Below, one piece after another: positions 7,245-15,391 of a stretch of DNA of 36,294 bases. The first letter of the stretch is position 1. The number at the start of each line of letters is the position of its first letter. Under the pieces are notes generated by a model. The model made no database searches. It was not told the origin of the DNA and saw nothing but the letters and a program-made list of their open reading frames with translations. A program made the translations under genes and the position numbers. Source of the DNA: Pelagibacteraceae bacterium AG-426-G02 (lineage in GTDB: Bacteria > Pseudomonadota > Alphaproteobacteria > Pelagibacterales > Pelagibacteraceae); NCBI GenBank assembly GCA_003213155.1, contig QCNQ01000010.1:1-36294 (forward strand). Direction: 5' to 3'.

Positions 7245-9482
7245 TTAGTTTAATTTCAAATCAAATCGATCAGAATTCATAACTTTTACCCATGCCGCGA
7301 TAAAATCTTTAACAAATTTATCACCTGAATCTTCACATGCATAAACTTCTGCTAGAGCTCTTAGTTGAGAATTTGAACCAAAAATTAAATCAACTCTTGT
7401 CGCTTTCCATTTCGTTTTTTGAGTTTTTCTATCTTTACCAATAAATGTTTGTTCAGATTTATCTTCCTCTTTCCAAGTCGTATTCATGTCTAAAAGATTT
7501 ATGAAATAATCGTTAGTAAGAGAACCAGGTCTGTTAGTAAAAACACCATGTTTTGAGCCATCAAAATTTGTGTTTAACACTCTCATACCACCCACAAGTG
7601 CAGTCATTTCTGGAGCTGTTAAACCCATCAATTGAGCCTTATCAACAAGTTTTTCCTCTGCAGAAACATTTGAAGCTCCACCATTTAAGTAGTTTCTAAA
7701 ACCATCTGCTTGTGGTTCTAGGAGACCAAATGAGTTAATATCAGTCTGATCTTGCCTTGCATCTCCCCTTCCTGCTGAAAATGGAACTTGAACTTTATGG
7801 CCAGCTTTTTTTGCAGCCATTTCGATACCAACACCACCAGCTAATACAATTAAGTCTGCCATTGAAACACTTTTCTTTTTACTATCAAATTTGCTTTTAA
7901 TTTTTTCTAAAGCTTTAATTACAGTCGATAATTTTTTTGGATTGTTCACTTTCCAATTTTTTTGTGGTTCCAACATTATTCTAGCACCATTAGCACCACC
8001 TCTTTTATCAGAGCCTCTGAACGTAGATGCTGAAGCCCATGCAGTAGAAACTAAATCTGAAATTGATATTTTTGATTTAGAGATTTTACTTTTTAAATCT
8101 TTAACATCCTTTGATTTAAGTTTGTATTTAGGCCTATCAATTGGATCCTGCCAAATTAGTTGTTCTTTTGGAACCTCGCTACCGAGATAGCAAACTCTTG
8201 GTCCCATATCCCTGTGAGTTAATTTAAACCATGCTCTTGCGAAAGCATCGTGAAATTCTTTTGGATTTTGGTGAAAATGTTTTGTGATAGGTCCATAGCT
8301 GGGGTCAACTTTCATCGATATGTCAGTTGTTTGCATCATTGGTGGATGAAGCACACCTTTTTGATGTGCATCGGGAACCATTTTAATCTCTTGCCCATTT
8401 TTCTTTGGAGTCCATTGATGAGCACCAGCTGGGCTTTTTGTAAGTTCCCACTCATGTCCATATAAACAATCCAAATAACCCATATCCCATTGAATTGGAT
8501 TTTGAGTCCAAGCGCCCTCGATACCACTACTTATTGTATCAACACCTTTTCCAGATTTATATCCACTATTCCACCCAGTTGACTGGTCTTGAAGTCTTGA
8601 AGCCTCAGGATCTGGTCCTTTAAATGACTCTGATGCTGCACCATGAGATTTTCCAAACGTATGTCCTCCCGCAACTAATGCTGCTGTCTCATAGTCATTC
8701 ATAGCCATTCTGCCAAATGTCTCTCTAATATCATGTGCTGCTAGTTTTGGATCTGGATTAGCGTCCGGACCTTGCGGATTTACATAGATTAAACCCATAT
8801 GTGAAGCTCCTAATGGCTGTTCCAAATCTCTCTTTCCACTATATCTTTCAACACCTAACATTTCTTTTTCTGAGCCCCAATAAATATCATCTTCTGGTTC
8901 CCAAATATCAGTTCTGCCAGCTCCAAAACCAAAAGTTTTAAAACCCATTGAGTCTAAAGCTACATTTCCAACAAGTATAAATAAATCTGCCCATGAAATT
9001 TTTCTTCCATATTTCTTTTTAATAGGCCATAAAAGTAATCTAGCTTTGTCTAAGTTAACGTTATCTGGCCAAGAATTAAGTGGTGCAAATCTTTGATTAC
9101 CTGTTCCTGCTCCACCTCTACCATCACCAGTTCTGTAAGTTCCTGCGGCATGCCAAGCTAATCTAATAAATAATGGACCATAATGACCATAATCTGCTGG
9201 CCACCACTCTTGAGAGTCTGTCATTAATTTTTTTAAATCTTTTTTTAATGCTTTGTAATTTAGTTTTTTAAATTCTTTTGCATAATTAAATTTTTTATCC
9301 ATAGGGTTAGATAAATTTGAATGCTGACTAAGAATTTTAAGATTTAAACTATTTGGCCAAAAGTCTCTTACTGTTTGACCTCTTCCTGCAGAAAACTTTG
9401 CAGGCGTTCCTGCACCTGTAAAAGGACATTTGCTCATTTGATTAGCTTTAAAAGACTTGTTTTTGAAATTTTCAGTACTCAT
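7245..9482 (-). CDS. katG: catalase-peroxidase KatG
   Basis: KatG is a heme enzyme that destroys hydrogen peroxide by catalase and peroxidase activity. At 745 residues it has the full two-domain length. The active-site segment [11 protein letters not shown] gives the distal Arg, Trp and His. The Tyr of IYVNPQG and the Met of FGRMAMND complete the Met-Tyr-Trp cross-link, and [11 protein letters not shown] gives the proximal His. The degenerate C-terminal repeat domain is present ([22 protein letters not shown]). A GGGGGA ribosome-binding sequence (minus strand, 9495-9500) lies about 12 bases before the ATG. A near-consensus promoter with Fur/Irr-type boxes lies upstream. Catalases are, as I recall, patchy in SAR11, so this may be an accessory gene. 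Confidence 0.98.
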   Translation of the reverse strand: MSTENFKNKSFKANQMSKCPFTGAGTPAKFSAGRGQTVRDFWPNSLNLKILSQHSNLSNPMDKKFNYAKEFKKLNYKALKKDLKKLMTDSQEWWPADYGHYGPLFIRLAWHAAGTYRTGDGRGGAGTGNQRFAPLNSWPDNVNLDKARLLLWPIKKKYGRKISWADLFILVGNVALDSMGFKTFGFGAGRTDIWEPEDDIYWGSEKEMLGVERYSGKRDLEQPLGASHMGLIYVNPQGPDANPDPKLAAHDIRETFGRMAMNDYETAALVAGGHTFGKSHGAASESFKGPDPEASRLQDQSTGWNSGYKSGKGVDTISSGIEGAWTQNPIQWDMGYLDCLYGHEWELTKSPAGAHQWTPKKNGQEIKMVPDAHQKGVLHPPMMQTTDISMKVDPSYGPITKHFHQNPKEFHDAFARAWFKLTHRDMGPRVCYLGSEVPKEQLIWQDPIDRPKYKLKSKDVKDLKSKISKSKISISDLVSTAWASASTFRGSDKRGGANGARIMLEPQKNWKVNNPKKLSTVIKALEKIKSKFDSKKKSVSMADLIVLAGGVGIEMAAKKAGHKVQVPFSAGRGDARQDQTDINSFGLLEPQADGFRNYLNGGASNVSAEEKLVDKAQLMGLTAPEMTALVGGMRVLNTNFDGSKHGVFTNRPGSLTNDYFINLLDMNTTWKEEDKSEQTFIGKDRKTQKTKWKATRVDLIFGSNSQLRALAEVYACEDSGDKFVKDFIAAWVKVMNSDRFDLKLN

Positions 9483-9520
9483 AATTTTTGTATTTCCCCC
9501 ATGGTTATTAGAATTAGTAA

Positions 9521-9548
9521 TTTATAATAGTTCTAAACTAAATGTCAA
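9521..9548 (-). promoter_or_regulatory. katG promoter (sigma70-type)
   Basis: On the minus strand a perfect -35 TTGACA (9543-9548) is followed by a 16-base spacer and TATAAA as the -10 (9521-9526), about 38 bases before the katG ATG. It is the best promoter match I noticed in the window. The downstream operator box (9522-9539) covers the spacer and nearly all of the -10, which is the classical position for a repressor. Confidence 0.7.
9522..9539 (-). promoter_or_regulatory. Fur/Irr/PerR-type operator box 1 (katG)
   Basis: The plus-strand sequence TTATAATAGTTCTAAACT is an imperfect 7-1-7 palindrome. Its first 15 bases agree at 13 of 14 defined positions less one (two mismatches) with the classical PerR consensus TTATAATnATTATAA, and the TTCTAAA half resembles Irr/ICE half-sites. 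The same 18 bases recur exactly at 10028-10045. It overlaps the katG -10. The likely binder is the Irr-like protein encoded just upstream; that is inference. Confidence 0.62.
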
Positions 9549-9549
9549 C

Positions 9550-9567
9550 AGTTTAGAATGATTACAA
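9550..9567 (-). promoter_or_regulatory. Fur/Irr/PerR-type operator box 2 (katG)
   Basis: AGTTTAGAATGATTACAA on the plus strand matches the reverse complement of box 1 at 15 of 18 positions. It lies immediately upstream of the katG -35 hexamer, inverted relative to box 1, with centres about 28 bases apart. Paired boxes flanking the -35 suggest cooperative binding. Confidence 0.55.
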
Positions 9568-9592
9568 TATAAATTTAGAAAGAAAGATTTTT

Positions 9593-10021
9593 TTAACTCT
9601 GATTTTGAGTATCACTCGCAACTCTTACTAAAACTTCCACAGAACTAATTTTTTTTCCCGTAATATTATTTTTGATATTAACTTTTCCAATTTCGTTATC
9701 ATTACAATCTATTAGTAAATTTGTGTCCTCATCATAAAAATGATGATGTTTAGTAATATTTGTATCAAAATAACTTTTATCGCTACTGATTGTAATTTCT
9801 TTTAAATATCCTTTATCTTTGAAAGCATGAACTGTGTTATAAATTGTAGCTAAAGATATTTTTTCATTAAAATTTTCTGAAATGTTTTTTGCTAAATCAT
9901 TAATTGTAAAGTGAAATGTTTTGTCTCTATTAAATAAGACTTCACAAATTTTAAGTCTTTGTTTAGTGGGTCTAAGACCAGAATTTCTTAATTTGCTAAC
10001 AAATTCGCTATTTTTTAACAT
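9593..10021 (-). CDS. irr: Irr-like Fur-family transcriptional regulator
   Basis: This 142-residue regulator fits the Irr branch of the Fur family, which in Alphaproteobacteria senses iron through heme. Features: a winged-helix N-terminus with [16 protein letters not shown] and the recognition segment [13 protein letters not shown]; then [18 protein letters not shown], whose YFDTN...HHHF pattern is typical of Irr. I see no heme-regulatory GCPW motif. Position also supports Irr, since irr commonly sits next to fabA-fabB-fabI in Alphaproteobacteria and does so here, divergently. Unusually, katG lies 110 bases downstream on the same strand, an arrangement more typical of PerR or FurA, so a peroxide-sensing role is a possible alternative. 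A matching operator box lies seven bases upstream of its start, suggesting autoregulation. Confidence 0.82.
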   Translation of the reverse strand: MLKNSEFVSKLRNSGLRPTKQRLKICEVLFNRDKTFHFTINDLAKNISENFNEKISLATIYNTVHAFKDKGYLKEITISSDKSYFDTNITKHHHFYDEDTNLLIDCNDNEIGKVNIKNNITGKKISSVEVLVRVASDTQNQS

Positions 10022-10027
10022 TGTTAA

Positions 10028-10045
10028 TTATAATAGTTCTAAACT
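10028..10045. promoter_or_regulatory. Fur/Irr/PerR-type operator box 3 (irr-fabA)
   Basis: An exact 18-base copy of katG box 1, TTATAATAGTTCTAAACT, in the 73-base divergent region between irr and fabA. It starts 7 bases before the irr ATG and so would block irr transcription. It also falls near the -35 position for a possible fabA promoter with a TATAAT at 10056-10061 (no good -35 seen). Confidence 0.62.
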
Positions 10046-10079
10046 TTATGTATATTATAATGGTTTAAAATCAAGTATT

Positions 10080-10086
10080 AAGGTGA
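10080..10086 (+). promoter_or_regulatory. ribosome-binding site deciding the fabA start
   Basis: AAGGTGA is a good Shine-Dalgarno match placed 8 bases before the ATG at 10095. It favours this start over the upstream in-frame ATG at 9921, which would run through the irr coding region and the operator. Confidence 0.7.
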
Positions 10087-10094
10087 TCTATTTT

Positions 10095-10595
10095 ATGAAA
10101 AAAAACTCCTATTCTTATGAAGAGCTTATAAGTTGCGGAAACGGAGGTCTTTTTGGTCCCGGAAATGCAAAATTACCACTTCCACCAATGTTAATGTTTG
10201 ATAGAATTACAGAAATTAATGACAAGGATGGTGCTTTTAAAAAAGGCTCTTTAAAGGCTGAATTAGATATAAAGAAAGACCTTTGGTTTTTTGATTGTCA
10301 TTTCAAAGAAGATCCTGTGATGCCAGGATGTCTTGGTCTTGATGCTATGTGGCAACTCGTAGGATTTTATTTAGGCTGGATTGGAAATCCAGGAAAAGGC
10401 AGAGCCTTGGGCGTTGGTACAGTAAAATTTACAGGAGAAGTTTTACAGAATGTTAAATTAGTCAAATATGAAATCGATATGAAAAAAATTATGTCTCCTG
10501 GTGGCACAACAGTTGGTTTGGCTAATGGGATATTATTAGCAGATGAAAAAAAAATTTATTCAGCAGATAATTTAAAAGTAGGGTTATTCAAATAA
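10095..10595 (+). CDS. fabA: 3-hydroxyacyl-ACP dehydratase/isomerase FabA
   Basis: FabA dehydrates 3-hydroxydecanoyl-ACP and isomerises trans-2- to cis-3-decenoyl-ACP, the branch point of anaerobic unsaturated fatty-acid synthesis. With the ATG at 10095 the product has 166 residues (family about 171) and starts [15 protein letters not shown]. The hot-dog fold signature includes [15 protein letters not shown], the catalytic His in [20 protein letters not shown] (His with Asp in GLDAMW), and [15 protein letters not shown]. Its TAA stop overlaps the fabB ATG by one base, and fabA-fabB-fabI form one operon. The Fur/Irr-type box upstream raises the possibility of iron-linked control. Confidence 0.96.
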   Translation: MKKNSYSYEELISCGNGGLFGPGNAKLPLPPMLMFDRITEINDKDGAFKKGSLKAELDIKKDLWFFDCHFKEDPVMPGCLGLDAMWQLVGFYLGWIGNPGKGRALGVGTVKFTGEVLQNVKLVKYEIDMKKIMSPGGTTVGLANGILLADEKKIYSADNLKVGLFK

Positions 10596-11806
10596 TGAGA
10601 AGGGTTGTAATAACTGGTTTAGGAGTAGTCTCTTGTTTAGGAAATAATCAAGAAGAAGTTCATCAATCTTTATTAAATTCAAAGTCAGGAATCTCATTTG
10701 CTGAGGAATATAAAGAGCACAATTTAAAAAGTCATGTGCATGGCAAGCCAAACATCAAACTTGAAGATCATATAGATAGAAAAACAATTAGATTTATGGG
10801 TTCAGGCTCAGCTTATAACTATATTGCGATGAAAGAGGCAATCAAGGACTCGGGTTTAGAGGAAAAAGAAATAAGCAACTTTAGTACTGGTATAGTCATG
10901 GGATCTGGAGGGCCTTCAATTGAAAATGTAATTTTAGCAGCGGATAAAACAAGAGCAAAAACCCCTAAATTAATGGGACCTTTTATAGTTCCAAGAACCA
11001 TGGCAAGTACTGCGTCTGCTACTTTAGCAGTTCCATTTAAAATCAAAGGGACTAATTACACAATGAGTTCTGCATGTGCAACTAGTGGTCACTGCATTGG
11101 AAACTCAATGGAATTAATTCAAATGGGTAAACAAGATATTGTTTTTGCGGGTGGTAGTGAAGAAATTCATTGGGCGATGACAGCTATGTTTGATGCCATG
11201 ACTGCCCTATCGTCGAAATATAATGATACACCTCAATCAGCATCAAGAGCGTATGACAAAACTAGAGATGGTTTTGTAATAGCTGGAGGAGCGGGTGTTT
11301 TAGTTTTAGAAGAATATGAACATGCAAAAGCTAGAGGTGCCAAAATTTATGCTGAATTAACTGGTTATGGTGCCACCTCAGATGGATATGACATGGTAGC
11401 TCCATCTGGAGAAGGAGCTGTCAGATGTATGAAAATGGCAATGGCAACCACTAAAAACAAAATTGATTATATTAATACTCATGGAACTTCTACACCAGTA
11501 GGTGACATAACTGAACTAAAAGCTATTAAGGAAACTTTTGGGGAAGAAATTCCAAAAATAAGTTCAACAAAGTCTTTATCCGGTCACCCTTTAGGTGCTG
11601 CGTCAGTTCATGAAGCTATATATTGCTTAATTATGATGAAAAATAATTTTATTGCAGGATCAGCGAACATCAATGAAATGGATGAAGAGGCTAAAAAATT
11701 TCCAATAGTTGCAAAAACCGAAACTGGAGTAACATTAAATACAGTTATGTCTAATAGTTTTGGTTTTGGTGGAACTAATGCTGCTTTAATATTTCAGAAA
11801 GTATAA
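10595..11806 (+). CDS. fabB: 3-oxoacyl-ACP synthase I FabB
   Basis: FabB is the condensing enzyme (KAS I) that elongates acyl-ACP with malonyl-ACP and is needed with FabA for unsaturated chains. The 403-residue length is typical. The catalytic triad is visible: Cys in [13 protein letters not shown] (about residue 161), His in [14 protein letters not shown] and His in [17 protein letters not shown], with the preceding Lys. The C-terminal [14 protein letters not shown] is the usual KAS glycine-rich end. It is coupled to fabA by a TAATG overlap and is followed by fabI after 2 bases. Pairing with fabA points to FabB rather than FabF. Confidence 0.97.
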   Translation: MRRVVITGLGVVSCLGNNQEEVHQSLLNSKSGISFAEEYKEHNLKSHVHGKPNIKLEDHIDRKTIRFMGSGSAYNYIAMKEAIKDSGLEEKEISNFSTGIVMGSGGPSIENVILAADKTRAKTPKLMGPFIVPRTMASTASATLAVPFKIKGTNYTMSSACATSGHCIGNSMELIQMGKQDIVFAGGSEEIHWAMTAMFDAMTALSSKYNDTPQSASRAYDKTRDGFVIAGGAGVLVLEEYEHAKARGAKIYAELTGYGATSDGYDMVAPSGEGAVRCMKMAMATTKNKIDYINTHGTSTPVGDITELKAIKETFGEEIPKISSTKSLSGHPLGAASVHEAIYCLIMMKNNFIAGSANINEMDEEAKKFPIVAKTETGVTLNTVMSNSFGFGGTNAALIFQKV

Positions 11807-11808
11807 TT

Positions 11809-12594
11809 ATGAGTTTAATGAAAGGCAAAAAAGGATTGATCATGGGTGTTGCCAATGAAAGATCTATAGCGTGGGGTATTTCGCAGAAATTAGCTGAAGC
11901 TGGTGCTGAGCTCGCCTTCACATATTTAGGAGATGCTTTAAAAAAAAGAGTTATTCCTTTAGCAGAAAAATTAAATTCAAAAGTTACATTCAGTTGTGAT
12001 GTTGAAAAAAAAGAAGAGGTAGTAAAATTATTTGAAGATATTAAATCTCAATGGGGTGAAATTGATTTTGTTGTCCATGCTGTAGCATTTTCAGATAAAT
12101 CAGAATTATCAGGCGAATATTTAAATACAACTAGAGAAAACTTTTTAAGAAGTATGTTAATATCATGTTTCTCATTTACTGAAGTTGCAAAAGAAGCATC
12201 AAAAATAATAAAACAAGGTGGTAGTTTGTTAACTTTAACTTATGAGTCCACCAAAGCAATTCCAAATTATAATGTAATGGGTGTTTGCAAATCAGCTTTA
12301 GAGGCTAGTGTTAAATACTTGGCTAGAGATTTGGGTGCTAAAGGCATGAGAGTAAATGCAATAAGTGCAGGCCCTATCAAAACATTAGCTGCATCTGCAA
12401 TAGGTGATGCAAAATTCTTATATAAATGGAATGAGGATCATTCTTTTCTCAAAAGAAACGTAGATATCCATGACGTTGGAAATTCAGCATTATATCTATT
12501 AAGTGATCTTGCGAATGGTGTCACTGGTGAAATTCACTACGTAGATGCTGGGTATAATAAAGTTGGAATGCCAGATCCTAAAAACATCACTTAA
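11809..12594 (+). CDS. fabI: enoyl-ACP reductase (NADH) FabI
   Basis: FabI reduces trans-2-enoyl-ACP, the last step of each fatty-acid elongation round. The 261-residue short-chain-dehydrogenase-like protein has the FabI-specific cofactor loop GVANERSIAWGISQKLAEAG, the Y-x6-K type catalytic pair in YNVMGVCKSALEASVKYLA (about residue 156), and the substrate-loop motif NAISAGPIKTLAASAI. The ending YVDAGYNKVGM is typical. It is the third gene of the fabABI operon and ends 37 bases from the convergent pnp gene. Confidence 0.96.
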   Translation: MSLMKGKKGLIMGVANERSIAWGISQKLAEAGAELAFTYLGDALKKRVIPLAEKLNSKVTFSCDVEKKEEVVKLFEDIKSQWGEIDFVVHAVAFSDKSELSGEYLNTTRENFLRSMLISCFSFTEVAKEASKIIKQGGSLLTLTYESTKAIPNYNVMGVCKSALEASVKYLARDLGAKGMRVNAISAGPIKTLAASAIGDAKFLYKWNEDHSFLKRNVDIHDVGNSALYLLSDLANGVTGEIHYVDAGYNKVGMPDPKNIT

Positions 12595-12608
12595 TAAGCA
12601 GGGATGTT
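12580..12608 (-). terminator. weak candidate terminator after pnp
   Basis: On the minus strand AACATC (12603-12608) can pair with GATGTT (12583-12588) across a 14-base loop, followed by a run of five T. The stem has only two GC pairs and it overlaps the end of fabI, so the call is weak. Confidence 0.25.
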
Positions 12609-12631
12609 CTGTTGTCAGGTGCCACTTAAAT

Positions 12632-14233
12632 TTACTCAGTAGCTTGTTTCATCGAAAGTTTTACTTTTCCTCTATCGAAACCAATAACTTTAACTTTTAC
12701 TTCATCACCTTCTTTCACTACATCGGTAACTTTAGCTACTCTCTTATCTGCTAGTTCTGAAATATGAACAAGCCCATCTTGTTTTCCTAAGAAATTAACA
12801 AATGCACCAAATTCCATAATCTTCATAACTTTACCTGAATAAATTTTATTGATTTCAGCTTTGGCGGTAATGTCTTTAATCATTTGCATAGCAATATTTC
12901 TAGACTCTTCATCCGGAGCTGCAACTGTTACAACTCCCTCATCATTTACATCGACTTTAGCACCTGATTTTTCAACAATCTCCCTGATTGTTGCACCACC
13001 TTTTCCAATAACAGCAGCAATATCTTTCTTATCAACATTAATTTTTTCCATTTTTGGAGTATGTTTTCCAACATCAGATCTTGATGCTGATAATGCTTTA
13101 TTCATTTCTCCTAAAATATGAACTCTCCCATCTTTAGCTTGGCTTAATGCTTGCTCCATAATTTCAAAAGTAATTCCAGTAATTTTGATATCCATTTGTA
13201 GTGAAGTAATTCCATCTTTAGTTCCAGCAACTTTAAAATCCATATCGCCTAAATGATCTTCATCACCCAAAATATCTGATAACACACTAAAATCATCACC
13301 CTCTTTAATTAAACCCATTGCTATACCTGCAACAGGTTCTTTTATTGGTACTCCCGCATCCATTAATGCAAGTGATGTTCCACAAACAGTAGCCATTGAT
13401 GAAGAACCATTGGACTCCGTAATTTCTGATACTACTCTAAAAGTATAAGGAAATGACTCTTTTGAGGGCAATGAAGAATGAATAGCTCTCCATGCTAATT
13501 TACCATGACCTATCTCTCTTCTACCAGTTCCTATTCTTCCTGTCTCGCCAACGGAAAAAGGTGGAAAATTATAATGAAGCATAAACCTTTCTCTTTGTAA
13601 TCCATCTAAGCTTTCAATTCTTTGCTCATCATCAGATGTTCCTAATGTGGCAGTAACGATTGCTTGCGTTTCGCCTCTGGTAAACAAAGCAGAGCCATGT
13701 GTTCTTGGCAAAACACCAACCTCACATGAGATTGGCCTTACATCAGACAAACCCCTACCATCAATTCTATTTTTATTTTTTAAAATATCTGTTCTAACTA
13801 TTGTTTTTTCAAGATTTTTTAACTGACTATTAACATCAAGATCTGTATAGTTTTCATCTTCCTCATAAAGTTTTTTTGCTTTATCAGTAATTTCTGAAAT
13901 TTGATTTGATCTGTCTTGTTTATCTCTAGTCGCAAATGCTTTTTTAAGATCTGCGGTAAAAGTTTCCTCAAGTTTTTTCTTTACATCAGATAAATCTTTT
14001 TTCTCAACTATCCACTCAGGTTTTCTACATTCTTTTGCAAGTTCCTCTATCATTTTAATCACTGGAACAAATCCTTCATGACCGAATTTTACTGCATTTA
14101 ACATCTCTTCCTCTGTCAACCCGCTTGCTTCAGACTCAACCATAAGCACAGCATCTTTTGTACCAGCAACAACTAAATCTAATTTTGATTTTTCAAGTTC
14201 AATTTTTGATGGATTTAAAAACATATTTACCAT
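12632..14233 (-). CDS. pnp: polynucleotide phosphorylase, C-terminal part (frameshifted)
   Basis: This frame encodes PNPase from the interdomain segment to the end. It covers [19 protein letters not shown], the alpha-helical domain, the second RNase PH core ([36 protein letters not shown]), a KH domain ([11 protein letters not shown]) and an S1 domain ([19 protein letters not shown]). PNPase degrades RNA 3' to 5' by phosphorolysis in the degradosome. The N-terminal 162 residues lie in another frame at 14199-14705. Removing one T from the T5 run on the coding strand (A5 at 14217-14221) restores a continuous protein of about 690 residues, the normal length. The start at 14233 (MVNMF) is therefore only nominal. 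It may be a sequencing error, a real mutation or programmed frameshifting. Confidence 0.9.
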   Translation of the reverse strand: MVNMFLNPSKIELEKSKLDLVVAGTKDAVLMVESEASGLTEEEMLNAVKFGHEGFVPVIKMIEELAKECRKPEWIVEKKDLSDVKKKLEETFTADLKKAFATRDKQDRSNQISEITDKAKKLYEEDENYTDLDVNSQLKNLEKTIVRTDILKNKNRIDGRGLSDVRPISCEVGVLPRTHGSALFTRGETQAIVTATLGTSDDEQRIESLDGLQRERFMLHYNFPPFSVGETGRIGTGRREIGHGKLAWRAIHSSLPSKESFPYTFRVVSEITESNGSSSMATVCGTSLALMDAGVPIKEPVAGIAMGLIKEGDDFSVLSDILGDEDHLGDMDFKVAGTKDGITSLQMDIKITGITFEIMEQALSQAKDGRVHILGEMNKALSASRSDVGKHTPKMEKINVDKKDIAAVIGKGGATIREIVEKSGAKVDVNDEGVVTVAAPDEESRNIAMQMIKDITAKAEINKIYSGKVMKIMEFGAFVNFLGKQDGLVHISELADKRVAKVTDVVKEGDEVKVKVIGFDRGKVKLSMKQATE

Positions 14234-14705
14234 CTATATATCCAACTCTAGATGCACCAACAGGGCCCATAAATGGCATTCCTGATATAGCTAAGGCTGC
14301 AGATGATGCAATGATTGATAAAATGTCTGCCTCATTTTCTTTATCATAAGAAATTACAGTTGGTAACAACTGGACTTCATTTTTAAATTCATCAGGAAAC
14401 AATGGTCTGATCGGTCTATCAATTAATCTTGAGATTAATGTTTCACTTTCAGTTGGTCTTGCTTCTCTTTTAAAATATCCACCAGGAATTTTTCCTGCTG
14501 CATAGTATTTTTCCTGATAATTTACAGATAATGGAAAGTAATCCATGTCTGGATTCACTTTTTTTGCTCCAACGACTGTTGCTAAAACTACGGTCTCCCC
14601 ACATGTTGCGATAATTGCTCCGTCTGCTTGTCTTGCTACTTTACCTGTTTCTAAACTTATCTTCTTCCCTGCTACTTCAACTTCCTTCTTGTATACTTTA
14701 AACAT
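14199..14705 (-). CDS. pnp: polynucleotide phosphorylase, N-terminal part (frameshifted)
   Basis: This 168-residue frame holds the true PNPase start and most of the first RNase PH domain: [45 protein letters not shown] and [13 protein letters not shown]. Residues up to KYV (about 162) are authentic; the last six (FKSIKN) come from the wrong frame before a TGA. The rest of the enzyme continues in the +1 frame at 12632-14233. It follows rpsO on the same strand, the classic rpsO-pnp order, after a 57-base spacer made of an odd purine-rich repeat. The start has the sequence GGAAATGAA just ahead of the ATG, which may act as a weak ribosome-binding site. Confidence 0.9.
   Translation of the reverse strand: MFKVYKKEVEVAGKKISLETGKVARQADGAIIATCGETVVLATVVGAKKVNPDMDYFPLSVNYQEKYYAAGKIPGGYFKREARPTESETLISRLIDRPIRPLFPDEFKNEVQLLPTVISYDKENEADILSIIASSAALAISGMPFMGPVGASRVGYIDGKYVFKSIKN
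14217..14221 (-). other. frameshift site in pnp
   Basis: The coding strand reads TAT GTT TTT AAA TCC; with four T instead of five it would read TAT GTT TTA AAT CCA (Y-V-L-N-P), matching the conserved family sequence and the downstream frame. The shift is +1 in this T5 run. Confidence 0.85.
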
Positions 14706-14707
14706 TT

Positions 14708-14757
14708 CATTTCCATTTCGTTTCGTTCGTTTCGTTCCATTCCGTTCTATCTATCTT
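14708..14757 (-). repeat. purine-rich low-complexity repeat in the pnp leader
   Basis: On the coding (minus) strand the rpsO-pnp spacer is made of variations on GAAACGAACGAAACGAAATGG, in short 4-5 base steps (GATAGATAG, GGAATGGAAC, GAAACGAAC). It contains almost no pyrimidine apart from isolated C and T, and has no strong hairpin. In enterobacteria the pnp leader is a hairpin cut by RNase III and controlled by PNPase; here such a hairpin is not visible. Confidence 0.6.
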
Positions 14758-14762
14758 GACTC

Positions 14763-15011
14763 TTATTTTCTCAAATTCAATTTCGACAGGACATTCTTGT
14801 AAGAATCTACCTTATTTCTTTTAAGATAATCTAACAATTTTTTTCTTCTATTGACCGCTCTCAATAATCCAACAGATGAATGTTTATCTTTTTTGAATTG
14901 CTTGATATGTTTTGAAAGCGTTTCAATTTTTTCTGTTAACAAAGCAATTTGGATTTCTGATGATCCAGTATCTTTTCCATGCATTGCTAATTCTTGAGCT
15001 TTTTTATTCAT
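14763..15011 (-). CDS. rpsO: 30S ribosomal protein S15
   Basis: S15 binds the central domain of 16S rRNA and is an early assembly protein. The 82-residue product has TGSSEIQIALLTEKI, the HIKQFKKDKHSSVGLLRAVNRRKKLLDYLKR core and a basic C-terminus, all highly characteristic; the family length is about 89. It lies 11 bases downstream of rbfA and is followed by pnp. In most Proteobacteria truB lies between rbfA and rpsO; no gene fits between them here. Confidence 0.97.
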   Translation of the reverse strand: MNKKAQELAMHGKDTGSSEIQIALLTEKIETLSKHIKQFKKDKHSSVGLLRAVNRRKKLLDYLKRNKVDSYKNVLSKLNLRK

Positions 15012-15022
15012 GCTTATTTTTC

Positions 15023-15391
15023 CTATTTATTTGTTTGTTTAATTAAATTTTCAATTTTTTCTGCATACTCAAACGACTCGTCTTTTCTAAAAAGTAATTT
15101 TGGTAAAAATTTCATTACTACTTTTTGAGACAAAATTTTTCTAATTAAAAATGAGTATTCTTTCAAAGTATTAACAGTTTCCTCTGCATTTTTTCCTCCG
15201 AGAGGAAGTACATACGCTTTAGCAATTTTCAAATCCTGACTCATCCTTACTTCAGTAACTGTTATCGTATTTGTTTCTAAGTTCGGAACTTTAGCTTCAT
15301 TTCTTATAAAAATCATGCTTAAAGATTGTTTAATCATTTCACCAACTCTTAATTGTCTCTGTGAAATTGGTTTTCCTATTCTGTCTGTCAT
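15023..15391 (-). CDS. rbfA: ribosome-binding factor A
   Basis: RbfA is a KH-like factor needed for late 30S maturation and 16S 5'-end processing, especially in the cold. The 122-residue product shows QRQLRVGEMIKQSLSMIF at its start, then ITVTEVRMSQDLKIAKAYVLPLGG, and a C-terminal LPKLLFRKDESFEYAEKIE matching the usual P.L.F..D.S...G/A..I pattern. The ATG overlaps the infB stop by one base, and the infB-rbfA-rpsO order is conserved. Confidence 0.95.
   Translation of the reverse strand: MTDRIGKPISQRQLRVGEMIKQSLSMIFIRNEAKVPNLETNTITVTEVRMSQDLKIAKAYVLPLGGKNAEETVNTLKEYSFLIRKILSQKVVMKFLPKLLFRKDESFEYAEKIENLIKQTNK

Noticed and set aside
8250..8465. Plus-strand open frame inside katG
   Set aside because: Antisense to a well-conserved KatG region, no recognisable product and no ribosome-binding site; a shadow frame.
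9921..10094. Longer N-terminus for FabA
   Set aside because: It would translate irr antisense sequence and the operator region; the ATG at 10095 has a good ribosome-binding site and the family start.
10819..11046. Minus-strand open frame inside fabB
   Set aside because: Antisense to the catalytic FabB region; composition follows the fabB codons.
12580..12608. Strong bidirectional terminator between fabI and pnp
   Set aside because: The stem has six pairs, only two of them GC, with a 14-base loop; kept only as a weak candidate.
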